Source: Corynebacterium kefirresidentii
Lineage (GTDB): Bacteria > Actinomycetota > Actinomycetes > Mycobacteriales > Mycobacteriaceae
NCBI GenBank assembly: GCA_002154655.1
Contig: NGUZ01000014.1
Coordinates: 1-61,182, forward strand
DNA length: 61,182 bases
Reading direction: 5' to 3'
This document shows, piece by piece, positions 36,801 through 44,891 of this stretch (position 1 is its first letter; the number at the start of each line of letters is the position of its first letter). The notes beneath the pieces were generated by a model, which was not told the DNA's origin, did not search any database, and worked only from the letters and a program-made list of their open reading frames with translations. The position numbers and the translations under genes were made by a program.

Positions 36801-37253
36801 CACGACCGCACCGGCCTGGTCTCTGAGGCCAATATCTTCCGCTACCGTCCGCTGCTGACCAAACTGCGCGTGCGTGTGGGCGAGGGCTATGCGCTGCGCG
36901 AGGTTGCTCGCCAGGTGCTGGCCGCCGCCATCACCGGTACCGCAACGGAAATCTCCGCCACCCCGGAGGTTGCCACCCAGATGCAGGACCTCGGTTTCGA
37001 TGTTAAGGCCATTACCGACGAGGCTTTTGCCACCGACGTGGCCAATGACCCCTCTTCCCGCGTGCGCGCCTTGGGCACCGTGCCGGATTCCATCTACGAG
37101 GCCGCAGTGCGCTCCAACTCCGTGGTGCTGGACCAGCCCGTGCTTGCCGACGGCCGCCGTGAGCTCATTCCTTACCTCCTTGAGCAGGCAGTCTCGGTAA
37201 CCATGCACCGCTTCGGCATCATCCGCAACGTAGGCAACCTGCGCGAGGAGTAA
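33810..37253 (+). CDS. putA: Bifunctional proline dehydrogenase / glutamate-semialdehyde dehydrogenase
   Basis: 1147 aa. Residues 1-470 form the FAD-dependent proline dehydrogenase barrel (RVTYVSVKASSMVAQLNHWD, KVFINMDMEEY, VRIVKGANLS, IGVATHN). Residues 500-1010 form the aldehyde dehydrogenase: NFPIAIPTGG, MAETSGKNALIITP (Glu), FGHSGQKCSAASL (Cys). The last about 140 residues are a C-terminal tail. It converts proline to glutamate via P5C with channelling; acts at the membrane. There is no ribbon-helix-helix DNA-binding domain at the N-terminus, so it does not look self-regulating. ATG 33810 has AGAGGTAG upstream. Confidence 0.96.
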   Translation: MTSPANTRLPISDDVEAVLPAAISRAHDWLKSTADEEDKATEQLADLLRDEDGVKFTMDFVDRVMRPEDDKVAAHALKDISSHYDPSFLGSINGALVGAGGFFGPILPNLVMPVARLYMRKMVGHLVLDAESDALNKILDKAAESGEQLNLNLLGEAVLGEEEAKSRAQRTLKLIQNPRVTYVSVKASSMVAQLNHWDIDGSVERLKERLRPLYQAAADRTDKVFINMDMEEYHDLHLTIRLFKELLSEPEFLTLDAGIVLQAYLPDTFDALKDVADFAKERVAKGGGKVKVRIVKGANLSMETVQGEVHDWPLATYTNKLDVDANYYRLLDFILREEYADSVRIGVATHNLYTAAMAYELGKKRGVLHMMDSEMLQGMSPAQQAAVRKVFDGRQILYTPVVHADDFDVAVSYLVRRLEENSAPQNFLYALFAPGEEPLADQEETFRRAVAKRWDTFAGARRTQNRLEEDGRQAPRTGRFTNEADTDPALAPNRQWAQEALKRNPGEHGIAEVTDPAAVEGHIARAKELGTEWGKRPAAERAAALEAVADEIASQRGKFISVAAYEANKTVTQTDPEVSEAIDFCTYYGQSARLLEESYSQFTPHTVTVVTPPWNFPIAIPTGGIAASLAAGSAVIVKPAPQVVHCGKLVVEAFRTALEAQGLDPDLVQLVLTDEAEAGKALLSHDDVDNVILTGASDTGALFRSWKPKMNIMAETSGKNALIITPAADPDLAIDDLYNSAFGHSGQKCSAASLVIFVGAAGKSERLRTQLLDAVKTLKPGPGFDITTTMNGLAEEPSEKLLRGLTQLEPGEKWLLKPEKLNQEGTLWSPGIRDNVQPGSWYHKNECFGPILGIMYADTLEEAIAWQNDTGYGLTGGIHSLDDAEIEYWIDNVEVGNAYVNRGITGAIVQRQSFGGWKKSVMGPGAKAGGPNYVAQMGEWADGELKPRNVDIAPASLAALHRLRDNLSGKLTEEDITWLWRAAELDQVAWQEEFGRNHDRTGLVSEANIFRYRPLLTKLRVRVGEGYALREVARQVLAAAITGTATEISATPEVATQMQDLGFDVKAITDEAFATDVANDPSSRVRALGTVPDSIYEAAVRSNSVVLDQPVLADGRRELIPYLLEQAVSVTMHRFGIIRNVGNLREE

Positions 37254-37280
37254 TCTCCCGCCGCATTAAAGGCACTCCCT

Positions 37281-37319
37281 GGAGGTAGCGTCCCACCCGT
37301 GGGCTGCTACCTCCTTTTT
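37281..37319 (+). terminator. putA terminator
   Basis: GGAGGTAGC pairs with GCTACCTCC across an internal small hairpin; TTTTTC follows. 28 bp after putA. Confidence 0.85.
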
Positions 37320-37360
37320 CATATATGCGCTGCGGATTTTGTGTGGCATAGTAGTAAGCA

Positions 37361-38734
37361 ATGTCTACGTCACATAATTCATCTTCCCGCGACGAGGCCC
37401 AGCGCCCGTCTGCACAGGAACAAGGCACCGCAACGCAGATCCAGAAGCCAGGCGAGGAAGATTCGCATACCCTCGTCGCTTATGATGATGCGCACCTCGG
37501 TGCAGAAGCCGCCAGCGAGCACCCCGCTGAGCGCGATGATAAATCTGCCATCCTGGCCAAGGACTTCCGCACCATGGCCAAGGTCTCGGTGGTCTTTATA
37601 CTCATCGTCGCCGGTCTGGCCCTGGCGGGCTATTTGCTCAAGTTCATTTGGGTAGGCCTGCTCCCTGTCTTGCTCGCCATCCTTGTCTCCACGGTGCTTT
37701 ATCCAGTCAGCGCCTGGCTGCGCGGCAAGGGATTCCCGCGCTCGCTCGCGGCGGTGAGCACTTTGCTCGGCCTCATCATCATCTTCTGCGGCGTCTTTGC
37801 CGCCATGGCCCCGGTTGTCACCAGCCAGAGCCAGACGCTCATTGACCAAGCCGAAGATGGCATTAACCAGCTGACAGAGATGGTGGAAAAATCCCCCATC
37901 GATATCCAAAGTGACCAGCTGCAATCCGTGCTCCAAGACGTGGTCAAGTTTGCCAAGGGCCAAGCCTCCACTATCGCCACCGGCGTTATCTCCGGCTTTT
38001 CCATGGCCAGCTCCATCGTCGTAGCCGCACTGATTATGCTATTTGTCACCTTCTTCATCATCAAAGACGGTGACAAATTCCTGCCTTGGCTGCGCAAGTA
38101 CACCGGCAACTCCACCGGCTGGCACGTCACTGAGCTGGGCGCGCGCATCTGGAAGACCTTGTCCGGCTTCATTCAAGCGCAGGCCGCCGTAGCCATGGTG
38201 GACGCTATCCTCATCGGCCTTGGCCTATGGGCTCTGCAAGTTCCGCTAGCACTCGTCATCGCGGTGGTGACTTTCTTCGCCAGCTTCATACCTATCATCG
38301 GTGCTGTCACCGCCGGTGCTTTGGCAGTTATTATCGCCTTGGTATCCAATGGCCTGACCAATGCACTATTGGCCTTGGCCCTTATCATCATCGTCCAGCA
38401 GGTTGAGGGAAATCTCCTACAACCACTGCTGCAATCCAAGGCCATGGGCCTGCACGCCGCCGTCGTCCTGCTTTCCGTGACCGTTGGCTCCACCCTGGCC
38501 GGCATCGTCGGCGCCTTTCTCGCCGTCCCCGTGGCCGCAACCATCGCCGTTGTCGTGCGCTACCACGCCGAAATGGCTGCACTGCGCTCCGGGGAAGTCG
38601 AGCCTTCAGATATAGACATCATCACCGGCTCCAAGGATGATCCTGAAGACTTCAGCGACGTCACCTACGAGCATGACGAGACTCCACGCGATAAGGTAGA
38701 GCAGCTCTACCAGTCCATGAGCCCGCTGAGCTAA
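37361..38734 (+). CDS. AI-2E family transporter
   Basis: 457 aa. A Ser/Glu/Ala-rich cytoplasmic N-terminus (1-65) precedes about eight membrane helices: two at 70-125 flanking PVSAWLRGKGFPRSLA, a soluble helical region (YIGQSQTLIDQAEDG-like, 150-200), then the conserved C-terminal block VPLALVIAVVTFFASFIPIIGAVTAGALAVIIAL and VQQVEGNLLQPLLQSKAMGLHAAVVLLSV. The family moves small molecules or ions; members vary (AI-2, Na+/H+, phenazines), so the substrate is unassigned. No SD stronger than GGCATAGTAG. Ends with DEF-rich tail. Confidence 0.85.
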   Translation: MSTSHNSSSRDEAQRPSAQEQGTATQIQKPGEEDSHTLVAYDDAHLGAEAASEHPAERDDKSAILAKDFRTMAKVSVVFILIVAGLALAGYLLKFIWVGLLPVLLAILVSTVLYPVSAWLRGKGFPRSLAAVSTLLGLIIIFCGVFAAMAPVVTSQSQTLIDQAEDGINQLTEMVEKSPIDIQSDQLQSVLQDVVKFAKGQASTIATGVISGFSMASSIVVAALIMLFVTFFIIKDGDKFLPWLRKYTGNSTGWHVTELGARIWKTLSGFIQAQAAVAMVDAILIGLGLWALQVPLALVIAVVTFFASFIPIIGAVTAGALAVIIALVSNGLTNALLALALIIIVQQVEGNLLQPLLQSKAMGLHAAVVLLSVTVGSTLAGIVGAFLAVPVAATIAVVVRYHAEMAALRSGEVEPSDIDIITGSKDDPEDFSDVTYEHDETPRDKVEQLYQSMSPLS

Positions 38735-38752
38735 GACTCAGCCACCACTAGC

Positions 38753-38785
38753 AGCGCGCCGGCCCTCCGCCGGCGCGCTTTAGTA
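38753..38785. terminator. Bidirectional terminator between convergent genes
   Basis: Perfect 11-bp stem AGCGCGCCGGC/GCCGGCGCGCT with loop CCTCC, then TTTAGTATTT. It serves the gene on the left and abuts the stop of the gene on the right. Confidence 0.85.
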
Positions 38786-38786
38786 T

Positions 38787-39377
38787 TTAGCGCAGAAAGC
38801 CTAGGTCCGTAGCGGCCGAGGCGAGCTGGCGAGCGCCTCGGTCGAGGACGTTGGCCCACGTACCCTTAGACTCCTCATTCGCGGAATCGGAGACCTGCTT
38901 GAGCAAGGTGCAGGGCACGTCGAAGCGCTGGCATACTGCGGCAATGGAATAGCCTTCCATGTCGCAGAGCTGGGATTTTTTGGCCAGCTCAGTGCGCAGG
39001 GCGGTATCGGAGACAAACATATCGCCCGTGGCCAGCCCACGAACCGGCAAGCGGCCGGAGGTTTCCAGCTCGATGACCTCTGGCAGCAGGTAGCGGTTGA
39101 TATCGGTAAGCACCTCGAGCTTAAAGTCGTGTTTGGTGACCTTATCTACTTCAAAGACGCCAGCCATGCCGTCGACAAGCGCGCCGGCCGTGCCGATATT
39201 GACCACGCGCTCGGGAAGGGCGCCGTTAGCGCGGGCGTCGGCAAGAGCCTCCGTTAAGGCAATGGCCGCTGGAACCGTGCCGATTCCAGTAATGAGCAGG
39301 GGCTCGCCCTCCGGAATGTGCGCGGCCTCCGCATCGACAGCGGCGACGAAAAGGGTACGTCCGTTGAGATTCTCCAT
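38787..39377 (-). CDS. Purine nucleoside phosphorylase-fold nucleosidase (MTA/SAH type, short)
   Basis: 196 aa, shorter than the 230-aa norm. Catalytic region CDMEGYSIAAVCQRFDVPCTLLKQVSDSANEE shows the ME and SD residues used for ribose binding and catalysis. NIGTAGAL and FKLEVLTDIN are also typical. Such enzymes hydrolyse methylthioadenosine or S-adenosylhomocysteine. The shortening is at the N-terminus. Convergent with the AI-2E gene, divergence from others not seen. Confidence 0.75.
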   Translation of the reverse strand: MENLNGRTLFVAAVDAEAAHIPEGEPLLITGIGTVPAAIALTEALADARANGALPERVVNIGTAGALVDGMAGVFEVDKVTKHDFKLEVLTDINRYLLPEVIELETSGRLPVRGLATGDMFVSDTALRTELAKKSQLCDMEGYSIAAVCQRFDVPCTLLKQVSDSANEESKGTWANVLDRGARQLASAATDLGFLR

Positions 39378-39400
39378 GTCTGTGAGAATACCTGCCCGCC

Positions 39401-40450
39401 CTAGTCGAAGTTCAACGTGCGGTTCTTCTGGCGCAGGCGAATAGTAATATTCTTCTGTCCAGCGCCGAGTGCGATAATTTTCCCGCTGAGCACGCGCGCG
39501 ACCGCGAGGTCGACCTCCGTGGGGGCTTCGGTCGCCACCTGTGCCGTGGGTAGCCAGGCATCGTGTGGATCAGGTGCGCCAAGGTGAATGAGCCGCTCGC
39601 GCTCCACGTCAATCCAATAACCTTCAGTGGCCATAAAGCGATCGTGGCTCCCATCGAAGGAATCGCGGCGCCACCCGCCCTCGGCCACCCGAAAGACATA
39701 CGGGCAATACCCAAAGCGCGAGGGCACGATATAGCGCGTCTGCGGGCTAACGCGCCAATGGCCGCGCGCGGAGCTCCAGACTTGGCGGTAGGTATCAGCC
39801 AGGCTCATACCCAGCCGCAGGCGCTGTTGCCGGTCCTCGTCTAGCCCCGCATCTTCTACCTGCGTATTTAGCTCACCCAGGCGCGTAGCATCTGCCACGT
39901 ACATGCCCAGCCATGCCTCCTCCGGCGTTGTATACGGCCCGGTGATATCGCGGTGAAAGGACCCCGGAATTGCCTTGTGCGCGTCCTGGGGCAGGCGCTG
40001 GCGCGCAGCAAAAGCCCACAGCCGCGGATGCCCCATGCGGTAGAGCATCACCGTCGCCCGTGGCAGGCGGTCATGCACCTGTTGGCGCGTCAAGTAATCA
40101 CCAGCACTGATGCGCCGCAGCAGCTGCTTGGCGACGTCCCCCTCCATCTTCTGCTCCACTCCCGGCGAGACCTCCATATCCGGCAGTTGGCTAAGCAGCA
40201 TCAGATCGATGATGTCCCCCAAATCAAAGACCTTATTCAATTCCGACTGCGCTTCGGAGCCAAAGGCCTCGATTGCGTCATAGCCTAGGGCTCCACCCAA
40301 GCGGCGGATGAGATCCGGGGACACGCTCACCCGGTTGCGAGTTGCATGTAATTCCGCGGCGTTGAGATTGCGGTCCAGCCCCACGAGGGCTCCTTTCTCC
40401 CCCGCATCGGGGAAATAATTTGTGGTCATGCTTGGGATTAAGCCGGACAT
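39401..40450 (-). CDS. Conserved protein of unknown function (349 aa)
   Basis: 349 aa, soluble, no signal peptide. Residues 1-90 are helical; RYIVPSRFGYCPYVFRVAEGGWRRDSFDGSHDRFMATEGYWIDVERERLIHLG (about 240-290) looks like a beta-rich domain; the C-terminus repeats VLSGKIIALGAGQKNITIRLRQKNRTLNFD, a strand-like end. No recognisable catalytic motif. ATG 40450 is weakly supported; ATG 40429 is an alternative. It lies between the nucleosidase and the accessory block. Function unknown. Confidence 0.7.
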   Translation of the reverse strand: MSGLIPSMTTNYFPDAGEKGALVGLDRNLNAAELHATRNRVSVSPDLIRRLGGALGYDAIEAFGSEAQSELNKVFDLGDIIDLMLLSQLPDMEVSPGVEQKMEGDVAKQLLRRISAGDYLTRQQVHDRLPRATVMLYRMGHPRLWAFAARQRLPQDAHKAIPGSFHRDITGPYTTPEEAWLGMYVADATRLGELNTQVEDAGLDEDRQQRLRLGMSLADTYRQVWSSARGHWRVSPQTRYIVPSRFGYCPYVFRVAEGGWRRDSFDGSHDRFMATEGYWIDVERERLIHLGAPDPHDAWLPTAQVATEAPTEVDLAVARVLSGKIIALGAGQKNITIRLRQKNRTLNFD

Positions 40451-40757
40451 TGGTCTTTATGGAAGCCTTTCATCGCGCTCCTCTCGCGGAGCAAGAGCAT
40501 TGTTTAGAGGCCTTCCTAGGCGATTTTGGGGCTCCTCCGCTTCGCCACCGTTGATTCTTGGCCGTCCAACAGTTGCCAATCTTAATCCTTAGGGGTTACA
40601 TCATGGAAGATGCATTACGGTGTAAATACCCCTTTCGTAGTCTAATTCGAGAGAATTCTTGCAACCCGTATGGCTATAGTATGACACGGAATGATTCTTA
40701 GTCATTCCCTTTCTTTCGTATTTCTCTCTCTGGACAGCGCACAAAGGAGCATTACCT
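40451..40757. other. Promoter region of the accessory block; no gene seen
   Basis: AT-rich, with TATAGTATGACACGG near 40676 as a possible -10. A 32-codon frame from ATG 40603 has AGGGG eight bases upstream; I do not call it because nothing else supports it. Confidence 0.4.
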
Positions 40758-41726
40758 TTGAATGACAAGAATTCCTGGGGTTCATCAGATTCGAATGAAT
40801 CTGCCTCCCCTGTACAGAACCCCGGTACAGGAACAAACACCGGTTCTTCAGGCAAAGGCAAGCGCACCGCAATTATTGTCGTTGCCGCTCTCGCCATCAT
40901 TGCGCTTATTGGCGGTGGCGCCTGGGCGCTAACGGGAAACAAGGATTCTGATGGTTCGAGCAGCACTGAACCGAATTTTCATTCTCAAGAAAACAGCAGC
41001 GAGGAAACTACCGAAGGAGCGGCTTCTGAAGAAGAATCCACTCCTGAAAAGAAAGCTGCGTCTACACAAGCTAAGAGCGCTAGCACTGGACCTTCCACAG
41101 AGGAGAAGTGTGGAACGCTAGCCGATGACCTAATGGACGTTCCAATTGGCACGCTTCAGCTGTTTTGCGATGGCACCTGGCTTTACATGGCCCAAAAGCA
41201 ATCCTCAAATTATGGACTGTTCTACTGGACCGATAATGAGTGGAAGTTGTACCGGTCTGACAATACGACTGGGGACTCCGTCAATCAGTGCTACGACAAG
41301 GGCAAGTTGGACACGGCTGGCGTCCCGAAGGAGCTGACCAACCAGCTCCAACTCTGCGATGCACAGCAAACGCAAACTCCAAAGGTTCGCGACAGGCCCA
41401 TTACCGCCGAGGAGGAGTTTCCGCCAGAAGATTATTGGTACGGCGAATGCGATGGCAGCTACGTACTCATCGCAGAATCGGTCATCATCCCGCCGGCAAC
41501 TGATCCGATTTCCGAGCCCTACCGAGTGCACAAAAAGTACCCAGGTTCCAAGATAATCCGGGGCGGCGCATGTAGTTCCCTGCGCAGCCGTACTGAGAGC
41601 GGCTCTGTCTATGCCATCATCTACGAAGCCGGCCACAGCGTGGAAAAGGTTTGCGAGCTCAAGGCCAAGTATGGCGGTAATGCCCGTTCCCTCAATAATG
41701 ACGCGGATTTCTCTGACCCCTGCTAA
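40758..41726 (+). CDS. Membrane-anchored protein with Cys-rich exported domain; unknown function
   Basis: 322 aa from TTG 40758, eight bases after AAAGGAG. A Gly/Ser/Asn-rich cytoplasmic tail (1-37), one membrane helix (RTAIIVVAALAIIALIGGGAWAL, 37-60), then a Ser/Thr/Glu-rich linker to about 115, and a domain with six or more Cys (KCGTLADD, LFCDGTWLYMAQ, NQCYDKG, QLCDAQQ, YGECDGSYV, GGACSSLRS, KVCELK, DPC). Even spacing suggests disulfides. No family recognised. It starts the accessory block and has a strong hairpin after its stop. Low-GC relative to the core. Confidence 0.75.
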   Translation: MNDKNSWGSSDSNESASPVQNPGTGTNTGSSGKGKRTAIIVVAALAIIALIGGGAWALTGNKDSDGSSSTEPNFHSQENSSEETTEGAASEEESTPEKKAASTQAKSASTGPSTEEKCGTLADDLMDVPIGTLQLFCDGTWLYMAQKQSSNYGLFYWTDNEWKLYRSDNTTGDSVNQCYDKGKLDTAGVPKELTNQLQLCDAQQTQTPKVRDRPITAEEEFPPEDYWYGECDGSYVLIAESVIIPPATDPISEPYRVHKKYPGSKIIRGGACSSLRSRTESGSVYAIIYEAGHSVEKVCELKAKYGGNARSLNNDADFSDPC

Positions 41727-41763
41727 CCCGATTCCGCGTTCGATTCCCTGTCACTCCCCTTCT

Positions 41764-41798
41764 GCTGCGTTGTCTCCCTACACCCGCTACAACGCAGC
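41764..41798 (+). terminator. Hairpin after the Cys-rich protein gene
   Basis: Perfect 10-bp inverted repeat GCTGCGTTGT/ACAACGCAGC, then a stretch with TTTTGACTTTT. It may separate this gene from the lipoprotein gene. Confidence 0.6.
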
Positions 41799-41849
41799 GT
41801 GCACCCCTTTGACTTTTCATCTACCGCCTCAATTTGAAAGCAATATCTT

Positions 41850-42548
41850 ATGCCTAAATCATCTGCCCACCTAGGCCGAATAAGCCGTATAAGCATTGCA
41901 GCGAGCGCCGCCCTTATTAGTTTCTCCTTGGCTTCCTGCGATGACGAAACGTCGGATACAACCGCACAGGAGTTTTCGGTTGAGTCGGCGTCAATGTCCG
42001 TTACGGAAGAAAGTAGCGATGCCAAGCCGGAAGAATCGCCCACTGACTCTGCTGCGACGGAAGAAGAACCTACTCGGCCGGTGCCACCGAACGTGATGAT
42101 GGATGACGAACAGCCGAGCCCGGAAGCCGACACCACTTCGTCGTGTGGCGCGGCAGATGCCCAAGCTGCTTTCTCCGAGGGCGTATCCCAAGTAGCTCCG
42201 TGGGGCACCATCGGATGGGAGCTTTTCGATTCCTCAGGCTACGATCCCTGTGCATCTCTATCGTGGGAAACTCTGATGATTGAGGGAGGAACTAGTTCTT
42301 CGCCCTTCCACATTATGTTGTTTAACCATGGCGAGTATTTAGGCACCGCAACGGCAAAGCCCTATGGATTCGCCCCCACTATTGAGCGCGTGAGTGACTC
42401 CGAGATCGCGGTAACCTACCACTGGCCGCGCGAAGGCGAAGGCAACGCGAACCGCTCCGGTACGACTGACGCTGGCTTCCGCTGGGATGAAGGCCAGCAA
42501 AAGGTCATCATGTCCGGCGACGTGCCGCCAACGTCTGTAGGCAGCTAG
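41850..42548 (+). CDS. Lipoprotein with Ser/Glu-rich linker and C-terminal domain
   Basis: 232 aa. The lipobox SLASC (Cys29 or so) follows a hydrophobic core; a linker (35-85) is Ser/Glu/Pro-rich; the folded C-terminal domain (about 90-232) has SSCGAADAQAAFSEG and WETLMIEGGTSSSPFHIMLFNHGEYLGTATAKPYGFAPTIE, a beta-rich pattern. Anchored outside the membrane. It has no recognised family but its C-terminal domain has two Cys. Part of the accessory block, 100 bp before the GTPase. Confidence 0.75.
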   Translation: MPKSSAHLGRISRISIAASAALISFSLASCDDETSDTTAQEFSVESASMSVTEESSDAKPEESPTDSAATEEEPTRPVPPNVMMDDEQPSPEADTTSSCGAADAQAAFSEGVSQVAPWGTIGWELFDSSGYDPCASLSWETLMIEGGTSSSPFHIMLFNHGEYLGTATAKPYGFAPTIERVSDSEIAVTYHWPREGEGNANRSGTTDAGFRWDEGQQKVIMSGDVPPTSVGS

Positions 42549-42645
42549 AGGTGTAATCAATCCACCGCTCTTACCCGCCCCCTGGCCTCTGAAGAATTTC
42601 TCGCAGGCGTCAGGCGCGATTTTTCCGCTGATGTATTTTCGCACT

Positions 42646-43800
42646 ATGAGCAAACAACAAATTCACCAGCACATCGCAGTTTTTGGTCAGGCTGGAAGCG
42701 GAAAAACAGTCCTTCTTTCCTCACTCTTTGGCCGCCTCCACGAGCCATCGACTATCCATAAGAACGGGTACAGATTCCTAGCGGACGATTCTGCGCGCGG
42801 AAATAAACTGCTCCAAAAATACTTGGGAATGAAGGAGCAAGCCCAAGCTCCGATGCAGGATAAGTTTGTTTCCTCTCCATTCGGCTTTAAATTCGTCCCG
42901 GAGTCACAGCCCTTGGACGCGAAGAAGAAGACTTCGCACATTGGCATTACTTGGCATGACTATCCAGGCGAATGGTTCGAGTCAGAGGTCAGCTCTGAAA
43001 GCGAACGAAATGATCGGGCTCATACTTTCCGCCAGCTGATCCAATCAGATGTGGCGCTAGTTTTGGTTGACGCACAAAAGCTGCTCGACCACGAAGGCGA
43101 CGAAGATCGCTACCTCAAGTCACTATTCGGCACCTTCCGGAACACATTGCTGGGCATTAAATCCGACATCATTGCTGACAATGAACGGCTGGAGCAGTTT
43201 CCCCGCATCTGGGTTATCGCGCTTTCTAAAGCCGACCTCATGCCGGAGTTGGATGCGCACAGGCTCCATGAGCTCGTCGTTCTTCATGCCGCTGATGAAC
43301 TGAACGCGCTGCGCAAAGTCCTGGCCGATTTTGTCAACGGCGACGAGGCTCTATCCGTCGGAGAGGACTACATCGTCATCTCTTCAGCTGAATTCAAGAA
43401 CGGCACAATTGATTTAGAAAAGCACAAAGGCGTCGACGCCTTGCTTCCGTTATCTACGATTTTGCCTATCCAGCGCTACCAGCGGTGGAATGTATTGCGC
43501 CTTCTCCCGGCTGGCCTAGCGGACGAAAAGATGGTGAAAAGGGGACTTGGTATAGCACAATCGGCTTTTGCGATGCTTGGCAAAGTAAACAAGATGCCAT
43601 TCAATTTCCTAGCGAAGGCTCAAGGTATCGCCGGTCTGGTTGACCCCCTCATGTCTGCGGCTATTCCGGTAATTGCTGAAGCTCGAAAAGATGCGGTTGA
43701 AAAGCATGCCTTTAAGGAATTGTTGCTCACAGATTTCGTCATGAAATTGCGCGAGAGCATAGACAACGACGTTCTCGAAAGGTCGCCCCGATGGAAATAA
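42646..43800 (+). CDS. P-loop GTPase of the TRAFAC type, unknown family
   Basis: 384 aa from ATG 42646. G1 is AVFGQAGSGKTVLLSSLFG, the G3-like DYPGEWFE follows near residue 105, and G4 is ALSKADLMPE, so guanine specificity is likely. LVLVDAQKLL is a switch-side strand. The C-terminal 110 residues (LRLLPAGLADEKMVKRGLGIAQSAF and later) are helical with hydrophobic patches but no clear membrane helix. This looks like GTPases found in bacterial conflict systems, where the partner is a neighbouring effector; that is inference. The stop overlaps the next gene by 10 nt. Confidence 0.75.
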   Translation: MSKQQIHQHIAVFGQAGSGKTVLLSSLFGRLHEPSTIHKNGYRFLADDSARGNKLLQKYLGMKEQAQAPMQDKFVSSPFGFKFVPESQPLDAKKKTSHIGITWHDYPGEWFESEVSSESERNDRAHTFRQLIQSDVALVLVDAQKLLDHEGDEDRYLKSLFGTFRNTLLGIKSDIIADNERLEQFPRIWVIALSKADLMPELDAHRLHELVVLHAADELNALRKVLADFVNGDEALSVGEDYIVISSAEFKNGTIDLEKHKGVDALLPLSTILPIQRYQRWNVLRLLPAGLADEKMVKRGLGIAQSAFAMLGKVNKMPFNFLAKAQGIAGLVDPLMSAAIPVIAEARKDAVEKHAFKELLLTDFVMKLRESIDNDVLERSPRWK

Positions 43801-44117
43801 TCTGGGCTACTCGAGGCAAACACTGGGGTCATAAATTCTTACTCGATGGTGGCTATAAGGACCCATTGCCGCCATATCTTGAGGCATTTTCGGGCTTTGA
43901 AAACTCCCGCCACGTGTTTGAGCGCTGCAATGGACACTTGGCATTAAGGTTTCCAGATCCAGAGGAACGCCATGATGAATCAGGTCGCTTGATTTACCAC
44001 GACCTAGTTATCAGCGGCCATGCCATTACCGATGTACGCTCCTACGACGAAGCATGCTCTTTTATGTGGCCCTTGATTGCGGACGAATACAGCAAGCTCT
44101 GGAATGCAGAAAATTAG
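43791..44117 (+). CDS. Small protein co-translated with the GTPase (108 aa)
   Basis: 108 aa. It overlaps the GTPase end. Composition is mixed, rich in aromatics and His (ATRGKHWGHKFLLDGGYKDPLPPYLEAFSGF; CNGHLALRFPDPEERHDESGRLIYHDL). No signal or membrane segment. No family recognised. The close coupling suggests that it works with the GTPase, as regulator or effector. Confidence 0.7.
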   Translation: MEIIWATRGKHWGHKFLLDGGYKDPLPPYLEAFSGFENSRHVFERCNGHLALRFPDPEERHDESGRLIYHDLVISGHAITDVRSYDEACSFMWPLIADEYSKLWNAEN

Positions 44118-44186
44118 AAAAGAATCTGGGCTCTTTAAACAGTTAATCGCCGCCGTGAATATCAAGACCTTATCCCCAGAGGAATA

Positions 44187-44591
44187 ATGAAGATGACTGA
44201 TGGCTGGAATTCAACAGAATTCGCGGAGAAGATGAACTGCCTACTAAAGCGATACTACGCAGGAGACAATGGGCTTTCTCCGGCTGCAGTAGAACTTCGG
44301 GCGGTGTGGAGAACTGCAGGACTCGCATACGCCATTTTCACAGTCTCGAATCCGAAAGGAATTGCGTATGTGGGAGTGGAAATGACGGTTCTTCCGGGAC
44401 CTAGTTCTGCCATGTCGGAAGAAGAAACCGCTATAGAAGGCTGGTTGGACCGATTAGCCGGAGATACGCTGGCCAGCGCATTGAACTACAACGAAGATGA
44501 CAAAATCCAATGGCAGGGAAAGGTCGCCGGCAACACTCCAGAATTTTTCTCAGAGCTAGGCCCCGCTGTGGGAGAAATATTCTTCCCATAA
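44187..44591 (+). CDS. Small soluble protein at the end of the GTPase block (134 aa)
   Basis: 134 aa from ATG 44187 (GAGGA just upstream; ATG 44193 is the alternative). Contains a beta-like segment AGLAYAIFTVSNPKGIAYVGVEMTVLPG and an acidic helix. No known motif. 70 bp after the previous gene, so probably in the same operon. A strong terminator follows. Confidence 0.65.
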   Translation: MKMTDGWNSTEFAEKMNCLLKRYYAGDNGLSPAAVELRAVWRTAGLAYAIFTVSNPKGIAYVGVEMTVLPGPSSAMSEEETAIEGWLDRLAGDTLASALNYNEDDKIQWQGKVAGNTPEFFSELGPAVGEIFFP

Positions 44592-44597
44592 GTACCA

Positions 44598-44645
44598 AAA
44601 GCCTAGAGGGGCGCGGCAGCCAAAAGTGGCCGCGTTCTAGGCTTT
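44598..44645 (+). terminator. Terminator of the GTPase block
   Basis: AAAGCCTAGA pairs with TCTAGGCTTT across GC-rich inner pairing (GCGGC/GCCGC). Confidence 0.8.
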
Positions 44646-44702
44646 CGCGGGGAGCTAGGAGCAGGTTATCGTGGCCAAAGCGTAGCCGAAGGAGAGATAG
44701 GA

Positions 44703-44891
44703 ATGAGCGAGGAGACGTTTCAGCAGAAGCTCGGGGCTTTTGCTCTGGTGGCGGCGGTTGTCCTGCTGAGCGTGAACTTAACCGTAGTAGGGCCTACGGT
44801 GTTCGGTATCTCCACGCCGCTACTGCTCGGAGTCACGGGCATCATAATGATACGCGGTGAGAGAAGCAGCAGTGGCGCGAAGGACTACTAG
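44703..44891 (+). CDS. Small two-TM membrane protein (62 aa)
   Basis: 62 aa, ATG preceded by GAAGGAGAG. Residues 12-32 (FALVAAVVLLSVNLTVVG) and 35-52 (GISTPLLLGVTGIIMI) are membrane segments. No function is assigned. It ends with DY, its stop sharing CTAG with the convergent cysN. Confidence 0.7.
   Translation: MSEETFQQKLGAFALVAAVVLLSVNLTVVGPTVFGISTPLLLGVTGIIMIRGERSSSGAKDY

Noticed and set aside
40603..40701. 32-codon frame with AGGGG upstream
   Set aside because: No conserved features; lies in the promoter region, and only a weak SD supports it.
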